NCBI RefSeq assembly: GCF_036320965.1
Contig: NC_092241.1
Coordinates: 30,034,297-30,098,296, forward strand
Reading direction: 5' to 3'
DNA: 64,000 nucleotides
Origin: Panulirus ornatus
Taxonomy: Eukaryota; Arthropoda; Malacostraca; Decapoda; Palinuridae
This document shows positions 33,746 to 46,586 of the stretch, in pieces. Below the pieces are notes generated by a model. It was not told where the DNA came from, ran no database searches, and was given only the letters and a program-made list of their open reading frames with translations. The position numbers and the translations under genes are program-made. Numbering within the stretch: position 1 is the first letter of the stretch; every line of letters starts with the position of its first letter.

Positions 33746-36062
33746 TAGATTGGTAAAGCAATAGATAAAAGCTGAAGAAAGATAGACTTCTCAAAACGGC
33801 AACGTTCTCGATCGTATATGGTATGTCTCCTCCCACACTGCTCACTGACTGCCTGTTCACTTCACAGGAGAATACCACGAAACGCATCTATAATACACCC
33901 TCGATCAACCTAATTTACCTTATCTTCGACAGACCATATTCACTTCTCCCTTGACAAGCGTATCTTCAATGTATTTTAATAAACTTAAAATCACTTTGCG
34001 CTAGACAAACGCATTTTATACTTCATCGTTGAAATGAAAGTTTCTATATTACATCCTCATCATCATTACAGCCTCGACATCACTAGTCGTAAACATGACC
34101 CAGTTCAAACGCATCTTGAGTAGACCCGTTATGATATTGCCCTTTTACCTGAAAGGCTGAGGATAAGGTGATGATTGTCAAAAAGAAAAAGAATGAGAAA
34201 CTGACTCAGAATATGCTTCCCTCCTTTAGAAGGTAACTTGATTAGAATATAAACGAAGGAAATCACACAAAACTCCCCGACGCTCTATCATGCACACACC
34301 AGCAGGACTAAAAAGATTTCAATACGGATGCAGAGTGTAATCTTGGTTCGTACACAGGACCATCAACCAGAGGAACATATGCCAGGAAATAAAGTCATAG
34401 TCAAAAACCCTAGGCTGGGCTATTGTTGATGACTTTAGGAAATACTAATCTTGCAACATTATAGCAGCGTGGGCTAAGTGCTAGTGATATCCAGGGTATA
34501 GTAAAGACATGGGACTAGTGGAGATCGGGAGGTGAAGAAGATACCGCTGAACTTGATCCCTAAACTGATCTGAGCTAGGTTCAACATCTACCTTAGGTCG
34601 ACCAAAGAACTATTATGATTGTTCCATCTCCTTAGGAGAGAAATCTGCATTGTTCCTGTACAGCTGCCTATTTATGGACGTTAAAGACACATTCACAAAT
34701 ATCCTGAGATTTATTAAGAAATGTATAAAGATGACCGGAGTCCTTTTAAACCATGCGGTCTTCAGGTCATGATACTGATTGCCAGGGAGAAGCCCCAGAT
34801 ACTGTCATAAATTCTTACGACACCGAAGCTGCCCGTAGCTTGGAGTAAGGTCCAGGTTGATATCACTTGACTGTACTAAACCGCAAATAAAAGGATAAGC
34901 TGCCGAAGCCTGCTGCTGTCAAACAAATACCAAAATGATTCCCAAAGCGATAGAAACCAGCAGAAATGAATGAATAATGCAAACATACTAACATTCCTTC
35001 GTATCCGTCTGTTGATTAGGTATTGCTCTCGTAGAGCAGTTAGAAATGAATGTCTCTGTGAGTACTATAGCTTTATCTATTGGGCCTTTACCTAATAAAG
35101 ATATATGATAGTAGTGTCATGAAGCTACTGCGGAACGAGTCAGGAAGCTACTGGGGCACGATTTGCAAGCTACAGTGCTACAATAAAAGCCAATACCCGT
35201 TTTAGTGTTCATTTACTGATCAAGTAGCCAGGTTATCCAATAAAAGCATTACATACTTCCTAAATCTCTTTACTCCTGCTGGTAAATAGGAACCAACTTC
35301 AACAACTTCGGTTGATAAGCTTTACCGACGTATAACCTGGGTTTTATGACTGTTGTACATTTGTTCTGTATGATTTCATTGCAACCCTAATCGGGTATTG
35401 AATGTATACTTGCTTGTCATAAAGGGCTAATCAGTAGCGAAAATGGTGTAACAGTAAGCGGTACTTGCTCATCAAGCGTTAAGGGTTGAAGAGCAATTGT
35501 CCATAATTCGGACCTGATCACCTCTGACCATATTAGCATGTTGTAGAAGTCTTAGAACAGACAAACTATGAATTCATGGCTGAAATTCAGATAAAAGAAA
35601 CTGTAGACTCGTTGCTGAAATATGCGACAAACGATAAACATACGAATGAGACACCGAGGAACATCAGACGTAGGGTAGGATAAGGTTAGGATACAAGATA
35701 ATGGCGGGTACAAAGCCGAGATGCACTGGAGTCATGAATACATGGCTATCACTTAGCTGTCATACATATAACCTTCACAGAATCTTAACCAAAAACAATC
35801 AGCTTTGATGTCAGGTTCTTCAAAAATGGTTTGAACGAAAACTTTTTTCTTTCTCTCTCTGTAGCATCACATACTCCACAACTCACCAAAATATAATCAT
35901 ATCAACTAGCACAATACGTTCCAACTGTGATAAACACCTACGTCAGACTGAGGTATGATGTGTAGTGAGAGTTCATGTGGTAGCTGTACTACCTCCCGTG
36001 CTGACACGGTCAGTATGTAACTTAAGGAAGCTGAACTATGGATGTGCGTGTATGTGTGGTGT
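33746..36062. other. No recognisable gene (2.3 kb)
   Basis: AT-rich unique-looking DNA without motif-bearing frames, tandem repeats or recognised mobile-element ends. Confidence 0.45.

Positions 36063-36098
<36 letters not shown>
36063..36098. repeat. (GT)n microsatellite
   Basis: About 36 bp of GT. Confidence 0.95.
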
Positions 36099-36099
<1 letters not shown>

Positions 36100-36403
36100 T
36101 ACATGCAGGAAGTGTTGACCACATTTGCCATCCTGGAGGCTAGGACTAGCAGACCTACCACGACAGCCATCCATAGTCACATGCTGGGTAGGTACATACG
36201 GAACAAGCTTCAGCTGCGGGTGATTTTGCTATTTGCTCATCCTTTACGGTAATTCTTATGTGCTTTACAAGAACATGGGACTTTTAACCCCCGAGAGGAC
36301 AGGCAAGTAAAAGTAATTCACCGGTTGAAGAAAACAAGCGACTGAAAATGTATGACACATAAAAAGCAAAGGAGGCAAAAGCATCGATAAAAAAACGAAG
36401 TTT

Positions 36404-36406
<3 letters not shown>

Positions 36407-36466
<60 letters not shown>
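36407..36466. repeat. (GA)n microsatellite
   Basis: About 60 bp of GA. Confidence 0.95.
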
Positions 36467-36469
<3 letters not shown>

Positions 36470-39400
36470 TTAGCGATGAATATTTCTTTTTTTGTTCGTA
36501 AACAATCACACAAAGCAATCAGCCACATGATGCATTGAGAACAGAGCCTGTTGAAGAAGTCTTTCTTCGACTGACACCTAATCACAAACGTATTTGTAAA
36601 AATACACAGATGAATAAATAATAGACTGTACCCAAGAGCAGCCAAACAATTGAACACTGGGACATATATACACAAATTCAACCTCAGGTAAACTTCTTTT
36701 GTAAGTGCGTGTGCAGTATTTTTTGAGCCTGAGGGAAAAAATATGCTTTCATTGATTTTCTAAAGCTACCGATTTTGAAAGTCTGCATACCTTGAGTCCT
36801 TACTTTTCTAAATACTACACAACCAATTTCTTAAACAAACAGAACCTGGAAATTCTAAATTCATCTCAGATCACAGAGTGTCTTGATAACATCTATGGCT
36901 GTAAGACAGACTTTGTCTGTAGAATAAGTGTCTTTTGTTGGAAATGATTCGGTCATCATAAAGGGTTTTGATGAATGAATTGTTTTGAATGTGTGAGTGG
37001 ATGATTGCACAAAAAGTGTCATTATCTGGTAAGCTACATAAGCTAAAGTATTTGTATTCAACTATAAAATCAAGAACATAGTGGAGTATATCACATTAAG
37101 TATTAAATCGACTTGACGGTATTTTGTCCCTTTTCGTTAAACACCAGAATGACCAAACGAACATAGTGTATATCAAATTTCTCACATATGAACCTGTTGA
37201 AAAAGTAGAAATGTAAACAGAGTTCTATTTTATATAATTATGTACATTACATTGAAGGAAGATATCAAAAGCGCTTTTCGGCGTGGCAACAATTTAACTG
37301 TATGCATTCCTAGGGTTTAAATTTCCGATATCCTTAGACTAATCGTCATGAAAATGTTCATTCTCGTATTACGAATTGTTCCTTTGAATATATTTGATTG
37401 AAATATAAGATAAAAGGGGAAAAAAATGAGACACTAAGGAAGAAGAAAAAATAGACAAGGAAATGTATAGAGATGAAAAGAAAGAAAGACGGTCAAACAT
37501 ACTCTTAGTGTAAGAGCTGTTACAATACAACATAAACAAGGCAAAACAATTCGACAAACGAGAGACTAACAAGACTAGCGCAAAGGTAGACACACAGTGA
37601 TTATTGACAGTCTCATCGATTAATCAGAGAGTAAATGCCAAACACAGAGCGAGCGGGAGGAGCAGCAGCAACAACACTAGGTGAGTGTCAGGGAGGGTAA
37701 CGGTTACTGACCACCACCAACACTGCTGGCGATGCTGCCACCGTTGTACGGGTGAGAGAGTTGTCTGCCCCTTTTTCGAAAACGGGAAGGTCAATAGGAG
37801 GAGTTAAGCGTCGGACATCGTACTTCACACGCGTGAGCCTCCTTTCTTCCTCTATCACTCCTTTTAATCATCTTTGCACACTCTTTCCGCATCCACTTTC
37901 TCCTCCTCTCCATTTTCCCTTCTTTCGCGTACAAAAATGTCTTAAGCTTAGATCTTTTATCTTTTATATGGCACTAATTCGACGAAACTTGTCAATTTTT
38001 CCCGTATTCATATTTCATTTATCCTTTTAAGTTTTTTTTTTATAAAAGTTTCACCTTAAAAAGAAGAGAGACACATTCTTAGGTGAGGAATGTGAGGTGA
38101 GAAAATTCTGGCAGAATATAGGGGGATGTGAATGAGGAAGGGTTGTTGTCACCTTGTCGTTTCCTTCCTTGTTCTGTTGTACAGTTCTAGCAATCGTGAG
38201 ACCACCTTAAAACAATGACCGACTTCTTTTAACTCACTCTTAAAGGAGGATAGAGAATGGCTCTTGTTGAAGACCTGTTGTTCTGGTAGATGGATGTTTT
38301 AGAGGTCTTGGCTATTTTTTTTTTCAGATATTTACAAGGAAAAGGTATTTTCAATTATTGCAGGTAATTCATTCATTGGATCGAATCTCAAATCACAGAC
38401 AACAAGCATTACAAAATGAATATATCAATTTCGTTTTATTTTACTGTAGGAGTAATGATTTGGAATTGTTCTGAAACATAAGCCATTAGACTAAAATCCA
38501 AGACAGAAAACACCATCGGAGTAGAGTTTGAAGTAAGGCCTGTCTAGTGGGGATATAACTACTATAATTTCTTCCTGCAACCTTAAGCAGACCTGCTTTT
38601 GTTTTAGGTCTACAACCAGACTATGTTGAACCGTCGTGCTGTATATACAGTAGCAGTAACGTTGAGATATCCGGAATGCTGTATGAAAATGTGAAAAATG
38701 TGCCTGTACATACATGTTTCTTACACTTGAAGCTCACATAATAAAATGATTCTTTCTGGTTTATGTTATACGATCATGCCGTCAGTTTAAGCTACTTTCA
38801 GCAAATGTCCGTGATAGTGTTGTTTTCCAGACCGTTTGAGTGTTCTTTAGACGTCTAATGAAGAGCTGGTCTCTAGATATTACTGGTAATTCTATTTCAT
38901 TTATGTCTGTGGAAGTTTTTCACACCAGACATCCCTACAAATGTTCCTATTTGAGACACATTTGGATCCATTGCTCGTTAGATATTCCTGAGAATCATCG
39001 CTCGAGATCTGTGTGGATGCGTTGTTCTTTAGACGTTTCTGAGTGTGTTATTTATCCGATGTTCCTGGGACTATCACTTTCTGAGAGTGGAAATATTGCT
39101 CTCCAGGTGTTCAAAGATGGAGTTTTCTCTTAATACTCCTTGGGGGTGTTGTTTTCTTTAGGCCTTTAGGTACACTGATCTCCGGACTTTCCTGGAAGTG
39201 TTGCATTCGGGAATTTCACAAGACTTTTCCTCCCTGGAATCCAGTGAACTTGTTACTCTGCAAAGGTTCTTTGGAGTGTCGCAGTCTAAACGCCAATCGA
39301 AATGTTACTTTCTAGTTCAGCTTTTGAATGCTCCTCTCTTTCCATACGTGGAATTACTACCGTCAGTACGTCACAGGGTATCTTTCTCATCATTAGGATG

Positions 39401-40189
39401 AGGCTATCTACCTACAAAAGCCTCTCCATTATCTGATCTCTTAAGGTGAAATAGCTACACCCACTTGTTTCTCAAGATGTGAAGATCTCGAAGGAGCGTT
39501 ACTTTCTACGCATTATCAACTGTGAGGGAATTCAGATTTGCTTTCTCATCACTTCCACATAGGATGTAATGAACGGCTGGAGGGCATAAGACAAAGAGAC
39601 CCTGAGAACCCACTGGCCATCTGTAGGGCGCTGAGTGGTCTCCGGCGTGGGAACCGTCAGCGGAGAAAGATGACTCTCGTCCTTAATTTACCTTTTGGTC
39701 ACGTAATCTTAAAGACAAGTGGAAACAAATGAACAACATTCTATTATATTTTTTTTTTACTCCTTCCATATGATTGATGATTTCTTAATCTCGTTTCTCC
39801 TGGAGGAAACAGTTATTCACCGTTATTGGTAAAATCACTCTTCGTGTAAACTTGGCTTGTAACGGTTTCGATGCATTGACCAAATGATCCCTGCTCGCAA
39901 TATACATCAGAGTACTTGATGCAAGTCCAATATCAATTGTACTGGAAGGTATCGACTGTAAGGTATCGACTGGAAGGTATCGACTGGAAGATCTTGTATT
40001 CTGAAAATGTGTATGGTAGTGCTTCCCTCCCAATTACCATGGATCTTTTCTAACTCAGTTGTGGATGAATCAACAAGTGGTTACTTCTTATGCCACTTGC
40101 TGGTGGAGAGGCAAACCATGTGTGTCATCAACAGTACGAACGGCCTTAACTGTAGCCGGGAAAAAGGCGTCAGCAACAGCGCAGGAACT
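36467..40189. other. No recognisable gene (3.7 kb)
   Basis: Mostly AT-rich. A GC-richer patch at about 37640-37760 contains a strong donor-like string (ACTAG|GTGAGTG at about 37680) without an identifiable exon. About 38830-39400 shows weakly repeated phrases (GTTCTTTAGACGTTTCTGAG-like) that may be a very old tandem array. Three copies of a GGTATCGACTGGAA-type 15-mer lie at about 39945-39992. Confidence 0.4.
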
Positions 40190-40406
40190 GTAACAGCTTC
40201 GGGAGGCAACTGTAGTACCCATGGCAACAAACGAAATCGTATCATATCCTAAACTGTTATCAAAATCGCATACGCTATCACCCGTTGTGTTACATCCGGT
40301 CACAAGAACTAACTACCGAAACTGTAACAACACCACCAGGAACAACAGCAACAACAACACAGAAGCCGAAAAAGCTGCACCACAGGCACAAAAACAGCAG
40401 CAGTGA
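40190..40406 (+). CDS. Candidate terminal exon (Asn/Gln-rich C-terminus)
   Basis: Open frame of about 72 codons ending at the TGA at 40404-40406. An internal ATG at 40221 sits in a good context (CCCATGG). The C-terminal part is low-complexity (NNTTRNNSNNN, then QAQKQQQ). A canonical AATAAA (40437-40442) follows 31 nt after the stop, with a GT-rich element after it, as in mRNA 3' ends. The upstream AG at 40190 (CTGTAACAG) has a poor pyrimidine tract, so the exon boundary is doubtful. Family unknown; chance or a CAA/CAG-rich repeat is the alternative. Confidence 0.22.
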
Positions 40407-40436
40407 CTAGCTGGGCGACGAAGGACTGTTCTCACA

Positions 40437-40442
40437 AATAAA
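40437..40442 (+). terminator. Candidate poly(A) signal AATAAA with GU-rich downstream element
   Basis: AATAAA at 40437-40442, followed at about 40451-40480 by GTGTGGGAAGG and TTGTGTGCCTGTG, a downstream GU-rich arrangement typical of animal cleavage/polyadenylation sites. Such combinations also arise by chance in AT-rich DNA. Confidence 0.3.
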
Positions 40443-41640
40443 GTTAATTACGTGTGGGAAGGTCTCCTTGTGTGCCTGTGAAGACCAGCTGGGCGACCTG
40501 ATGACTGGCAACCCTCACACGAACAATATCGCCCAGCATGGTAGCGGCCGCCACTACAGAAAACGTGATGTGTTCCCCAACTCGACAAATTCTCTCGCAG
40601 TATATGGGCGATGAACTGACAGATTAAAGAAAATGAGACGTTTCTTAGGCACTATAATGGTATTTTAATTAAACTCTTTGAGGCCCATAAGTGGGAAGTG
40701 TTAGACTGCGACGTCTGGAATGGATAAGATTCAGCTAATATCAAAACTGGAAACTGACCACTTGCGAGTATATGCTTTGTGGATATCCTCCCCTTTGTTA
40801 CTCACCATCATGTTCATTTACGGCTCAGGTCAAAGTCCATGTCACCAAACCCTTATGGTTTAAGTCAAAGCCAGTCTGCACCACACCCTCATCTCCATAT
40901 CTTATTCTTGTTATATCTTCGGTTTCGCTACTTCCTCATATCCAGTACGCGTTCGACACATTTGGCCTTTGACCTGAACATTATGAATCAGTTCAAAAGG
41001 CTTCTTCACGATGTCCTCAGCTTCACTACAGTCTCGTCCTCGCTATACCCTTTGCCTTCATTGCAACACGAACACCACTGGCCATTGGTCTGTCCCACAA
41101 GGATCAAAAAAAAGGCCATTCTATCCCACCCTGCTCTTCACCACTCCTTTATCACTATTGCACCATTAACACCACTAAAACCTAAAACCTAAACCTTACG
41201 AGTCAACTCAAAGCAAAACTTCGAAATATCCTTATCTCTAGTGCAGCATTGACACTCTTACCCTAAAGCATCTTAACACACTCATGAAAAAAATTTCAAC
41301 TCAGTTGGGTTAATCACTTCGCTGAAGGTCTAGTTCAAGTTCGAGAGTAGCAAACACACAAGATATACAGATGGTGGAATTTTACCTCGGTACTCATACC
41401 TTCAACGAAGTTTTGTCCAAGAGCAAGGCTAACGCGCGGTTTCCACCGTACGTCTTGTTTGGTGAACGACGCTGCTTCTCGCCTCTGCTACGCTCACTCA
41501 ATAGTTATTGATTCTGGGTTCTCCTTACACTGACCATCTTTATATAATGTTTCTCGTAGTTGTTCCAGTCATGTTTCCTATTTCTCCTGGTAGTATATTG
41601 AGCAGTCTCTCTGACTTTCTTGCAGGGGACTCACATCCTT
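40443..41640. other. No recognisable gene
   Basis: A short direct repeat (AGCTGGGCGAC at 40409 and about 40488) and an AAACCTAAAACCTAAACC string at about 41177-41195. Otherwise unique-looking. Confidence 0.45.

Positions 41641-41719
<79 letters not shown>
41641..41719. repeat. (GT)n-(GA)n compound microsatellite
   Basis: GT at 41641-41665 joined to GA up to 41719. Confidence 0.95.
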
Positions 41720-41721
<2 letters not shown>

Positions 41722-42384
41722 AGGGACGTACCCTAGCAATAATCCAACAAATATGGGCATACTCAGCGATATAAAGGCTGCAGAATTTTGTCATTTCAAC
41801 ACCTCTCTCTCTCACACACAATAAAATTCTTTACGGAACAACACAGTGCGTTGCCAACTCACGTACAGTAACATCCTGAATACAACATTTTTACTCACCA
41901 GATTTTGGTCTGAGTTTCATGACCTCTGAAGTGAACGATGCTATCTGAATAAGCTGTATTTGGCTGAGTTACGTAAAGTGTCAGTCTTAAGAATGACAGC
42001 ATTTCTGACTTTCTATTTCACCATCCCACTAAATTTACGTTAAGAGGAAGCCAAATTCACTGACTTAGGCTTCGTTCAATTAGTGTCTAAGTAATTTGTA
42101 TCTTGACCCGGTCACGATACAAGGTGAACCTTGTTTTTTGTTATCCTCATTCTTTCATTAAAAGTTGTATTCTATTTGCATTTTTTTTTATACGATCTGA
42201 TGATCAAGGTCTTCGAAGCTGTGTTTGGATTAGCTTCGTGATTCTCATCTCTACCCCGCTGGGGATCGCCTTGACTGTACCGAAATATACCTTAATCATG
42301 TGCGCGTGAGGAGATATAAGGGCGCACATGAGTTACGGTAGAGAAGCTGGTTTGAGAACCTGGCTTTGAAATCATTTTCTACTA

Positions 42385-42540
42385 GACTAGTGTCGTCATC
42401 AACAGCTGGCTGGCTGTGAGGAGCACGAGCCAGCCCAGGGTCGGACATGCAAGGGTTTGAATCTCGGGTATGGCAGTCGGCCTATACCCAACCCAGGTGT
42501 TCATCCTTCACTCATAGATGATTATAAAGGGCTAAGGCTG
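42385..42540 (+). mobile_element. tRNA-derived SINE-A copy, degraded
   Basis: GCCAGCCCAGGGTCGGACAT, then AAGGGTTTGAATCTCGGG (B box GGTTTGAATCTC, degraded), then GGCAGTCGGCCTATACCC, AACCCAGGTGTTCATCC and ATTATAAAGGGCTAAGG. These match the SINE-A copies at 20237 and 31607 in order and spacing. No (TA)n at its 3' end. Confidence 0.6.
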
Positions 42541-42680
42541 GGGTGTGTATGTGCGTTTGCTTACATGATTCATATACATAGTCAAGACAAGATACATACA
42601 CGAGGTTATACGTATTCAAGGTTAAGATACAAGGCATTATGAGTCTTAAGCTCGCTCCTCATATCAGACAAATAGTAATA

Positions 42681-42688
42681 ACACACAG

Positions 42689-42778
<90 letters not shown>

Positions 42779-42903
42779 CTGGCTGAGGCTGGAATTTGTT
42801 TATGAGTGTAAACAACACATGAGTAAAAATGTGATAAGTAAATGCAAGATTATATGTACAAGTGTAAAACTCTTTCCCCATACCACGTAAACAGTAATCA
42901 CAA

Positions 42904-42971
<68 letters not shown>
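42681..42971. repeat. (CA)n at 42681-42777 and (CT)n at 42908-42971
   Basis: A 97-bp CA tract with two T interruptions and a 64-bp CT tract, separated by 130 bp of unique sequence. Confidence 0.95.
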
Positions 42972-42974
<3 letters not shown>

Positions 42975-43419
42975 CACACACACACACGCACACACACATC
43001 TATGCTTATAGCCCATTTGTCACTAATCACTTTATACACGTGACACCTCATAACATACTTGCGACAGCCCGGTTGATCAAGTTACCTGCCATCCACCCTC
43101 TAATACACGGTTACCCTGATTCATATGTGACTCGGCCAGTCACCACAGCAAGATACACGACAACCGTGGAATGAAAATCATTTCTAATTCACATTCCGCT
43201 GGATACCGCGTCGGATAGATAAACCACCCATTGTACATCTTCCTAGAAAACTGAGTGCGCACATCCCGAAGTGTATGAAAAGACCTCATAAAACCCTACG
43301 ATGATTTTGACAGTAATCAAGAGATTTCAAGGGATGAATGATACCTTCCAGAGTTTTTGGGAGAGGCTTATCCGATATAATGATACAATTTTATGCTTAT
43401 TTAGTGTCCTGCCAGCCAG

Positions 43420-43507
43420 CAGCCTGAGGGGCTTTGCAAGTGAGGCTGCCGATGCTCGTGTCCTGCGTCAGGTTGGGAGGCCGGCAGGGTTGCGCCGCGC
43501 GGGGGGG
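43420..43507 (+). CDS. Exon-like GC-rich island
   Basis: An 88-nt GC-rich segment bounded by a pyrimidine-containing AG (TTTAGTGTCCTGCCAGCCAG) and a near-perfect donor (GGGGG|GTGAGTGC at 43508). The open frame reads LRGFASEAADARVLRQVGR, then AGLRRAGG. It contains CpG-dense sequence in an AT-rich context. No family recognised and no partner exon found. Confidence 0.2.
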
Positions 43508-43789
43508 GTGAGTGCTGGCTGACGTCCACTCCATTCCTCCATCTGGCTTAGGACGTGTGTCGCAGTAACGCGTCGAGAGTGTAAAAGTCCTTCCATGATA
43601 TGAAGGCACTTATCCACATCTTCCTCAACTCTGTACATGAAAATCTCCTTACTCGTCGCTCCGTCTAGTGTCCCAGAGCAAGAAACCTTCCCAAAGGCTC
43701 GTATTTTAGAAACGACACACTAGTTCTTGCTCCGTTATACCTGGACCATCCTATTTGTCTTTTATACTGATATTCAAGGGCCAATTTGC

Positions 43790-44180
43790 CAGCCCATCAT
43801 TCATACATCTAAGGAGCACCAGCCCATCCATCCATCACTCTCATATCCAAAGACAACCTCTCTCCTGCCCTCGTCTTGAATCTTAAGACCAACCTGTCCA
43901 TCTCTGTCATGTCCCTGGATTAACCCGCTCGTCTGTCAGTCTCACATCCCAGGACCCCAAGCCCTTATTCCATATCCGAAGACCGCCCAACCCGTCCCAT
44001 AGTTACATATCAAAGGCCTCTTCTCATTGTTTCTTCGCGCCTTATTTCGAGACTGCGATACCTGGCTCTTGAACCCATATCTCATGTCCAGTCAACCTGC
44101 TTTTAAGTCCTGTACCTCAGAACCACTTAACCTGTTTGTCAGTCCCATATCTTAGGGCCACCCCGTCCCCACCTCCCCGA
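43790..44180. repeat. Very degenerate tandem repeat (about 45-60 bp)
   Basis: Phrases CAGTCCCATATC or CTCATATCC plus AAGACCACC/AAGACAACC recur about seven times. An ancient array with low identity. Confidence 0.4.
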
Positions 44181-44214
44181 ATGTTAGCTTTCATGGCTAG
44201 AAATGTAAACTAAT

Positions 44215-44700
44215 AAACGAAGGATACTATACTCAGCCTGTACAGCGCCTGGTTAAACCTCACTTGAAGTAAGCTGTTCAGTTCTGACCACCGAACTTGA
44301 TGAAAAGCTTGAGGGAAATCGAGGAGATCCTAAAGAATCCTTTGAATACTTCAACAACAAGACAAATAAATCTGAGAAATCATTGACCCACAGTCTAATG
44401 ATTATAGCGTTTTAGCAAGTGACAGTAAAAACTGGCTGTGTTCTTCACAGATATATCGACTCGGTATTTACCATCGAAGATTCATCTCATGTACCACAGG
44501 CGCAAAAAGAATTTCTGGCCACCGAAAATGATAAATTGGACGACCAAATTAACTGTTTCTGACGATATCATCCTCAGAACACTGAGAGAGGCCAGCTGGC
44601 ATGTGGCTTTTCCGAGCACCAGAATATCAACAAATCCTAGCGGGATGGATAGGAGCCACACAACTACTTCACTGACACCTGTTATTAGGAAGAAAGACAG
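44215..44700 (+). pseudogene. CR1-like LINE relic, segments in non-native order
   Basis: At about 44225-44310 the sequence reads ILSLYSA then LVKPHLK*AVQF*PPNLMKS, the CR1-type phrase that normally lies near the C-terminal end of RT. Immediately afterwards, about 44310-44480 reads RGDPKESFEYFNNKTNKSEK and ...FFTDISTRYLPSKIHL, resembling the linker that normally precedes RT (NPKxFxxYxxxKT...YFSSVFTxED). About 44560-44620 (TVSDDIILRTLREA) could be the start of RT. Two copies joined tail-to-head, or a rearrangement, would explain the order. All frames are broken. Confidence 0.5.
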
Positions 44701-44760
44701 ATTCTATTTTCATCAATCAGCAGCAGAGCCTATATAGACAATCTGGTAGGACACATTTAT

Positions 44761-46470
44761 CCTTCCACATTTTCCTAATAGATAAATCTAATAGGAGTTT
44801 CTTACCACTATACTGCATGGTGTCATTTTCTCATCTTTTTCCTGCCGGTATTTCAACTGAAGAGAGAGGTGGGTGGAGAGATGCCTTCTGCTTTGCTATC
44901 CTATCTCTACCATAATCATCATATTTTTTTTTTACTCATAACTTCTTTATGGACTATCAGGTCTCCTATGATCTGTCCTTCTCATATACTCCCATGACCA
45001 TCCAATCCAAACCAATCCCATATCCCAGCACCACCCTGCTCATGCTACCTACCTATCCCAGACTCATCTTGGCTTTCCCCAACTCCCATCCGGGGACCAG
45101 CCAGAGCAATGTATCGTCCCATCATCAAGACACAGAAAATAGTGCAAATTGTGTTGGGTGCGGTCATCCTCCTTCCACCAAGGTAATTGTTAATCAGTAA
45201 CGTGGGTGAGGCCAGGTCATGCAGGGTGGGCCAATTATTCACCTGGACAGGATGTTAAAAACACGCGAAGTAAGCAACATGGTCTGTGGTTCGTTCCCCC
45301 TGGGGCGTCACATCAACAATTCTTCCGTCGTGACCCAAGGCAAAACCTTTGCTAAACAATAAAGGTATTAATGGATTTCTGTGGGCGTCTGCCTATCGGT
45401 AAGGGGTAAGGATGGCGTTATGGTAATTACTTTTCTTCGTACATACATCGCTGCGTTAAGTGGGACCTGGTAAAGAATTAATGCGATACAGAGATGGTGT
45501 GGCTACAAGATATAGGCTTTTTTGTGCCTCTGTTTAGGAATATGAAGTAATAGATACTCCAACTTAAAAGGGAAGAAGACAGTGTAGTGTAAAGAGACAG
45601 AGCATGAATGATAAAGAGATTAATGCAATTTATACATTTTGACGTATTCAGTAATTATGACTTTAGGAGAGTAAATGCTGTATATAATGTTTGACTAATG
45701 ATAGTAATCGCAGCAAAATATGGAAGTCCCCCATCGTTTTTCTTTTTAAGGCAAATATAATTGCCTTCCAATTATTCTAAAACGTTGCAATTAATGTGGT
45801 TACTAAAGAGTGCTTGTCGGAGAAAATTGTAACAGATGAATAAGGTGTATCAGAAAACTGTAATTGATTAAGCCTTCTTTATTAGTGGGCGGAAAACACA
45901 GACATTAAACTGGTCCCGTGTGTATACAACTTTTTTTATTGACGCTTTCCATATCTCCGGCCTGACCTGTTCTTGCGCAGATTACAGTAAAAGGCAGCAT
46001 GACACATTAATAAACAAGATGATTGATTGCATACCAGCTAACTTCCTGTCAGATAAGAGCTGCAGTAGTCTTAAGCTCCTTAAAGAAGACCAGAAGGAGA
46101 AGCAGAGAAGCTCAAGGCCAGCTGGACTATTATCACTCCGCGAGGACTTCGTGCTTCCACGTACGTCATACCCTGGCGAGAGAGACAACATAGAGATGAG
46201 AGGGAAGGTGGCTGACCTCAGTCAGCTGTAGTGTATCAGTTGGACGCTTCTCCTGGCTTCCTCCCTCCTACTTGCTGGTCTTGATGTCCGAGTCCGCATC
46301 GCTACTCCTCCTTCTGTTCCCTCACACGTCCACCCAAATTTGCACTAACTGTTTAATTTTTTTCTCTTTAGTTTTTCTCCTCTTTTTTTTTTTGCTGACA
46401 CAAACTTCATCATTTATAATTATAATCCCATTACTCACAATGTAGGTTAAAGGTAGCTGGCTCATTTACA
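44761..46470. other. No supported gene; open frame at 45920-46231
   Basis: The 103-codon frame ends LREDFVLPRTSYPGERDNIE, KVADLSQL. It lies partly in a GC-richer patch (46060-46230), with an acceptor-like CTTCCTGTCAG near 46051. No family recognised. The remainder is AT-rich. Confidence 0.3.
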
Positions 46471-46480
46471 TGTACAAAGA

Positions 46481-46488
46481 GTATATAA
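46481..46488 (+). promoter_or_regulatory. Candidate TATA box
   Basis: GTATATAAAC lies 98 bp upstream of an ATG that is followed seven codons later by a donor-like site. TATA placement would put a start site near 46510-46520. No arthropod TCAGT initiator is visible at that position, so support is moderate at best. Confidence 0.25.
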
Positions 46489-46586
46489 ACCTTCCTCCGT
46501 GTGATGATTTTTTGGCGTCTTTGCGGTAGCTCGTGACTGTTGAACACCTGAGGCTTCGTTTGACCCAAGTGTCCTAGGAGAACACT

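Noticed and set aside
41177..41195. Telomere-like repeat AAACCTAAAACCTAAACC
   Set aside because: Only two or three imperfect units that do not match the arthropod TTAGG unit exactly, and they are interstitial.
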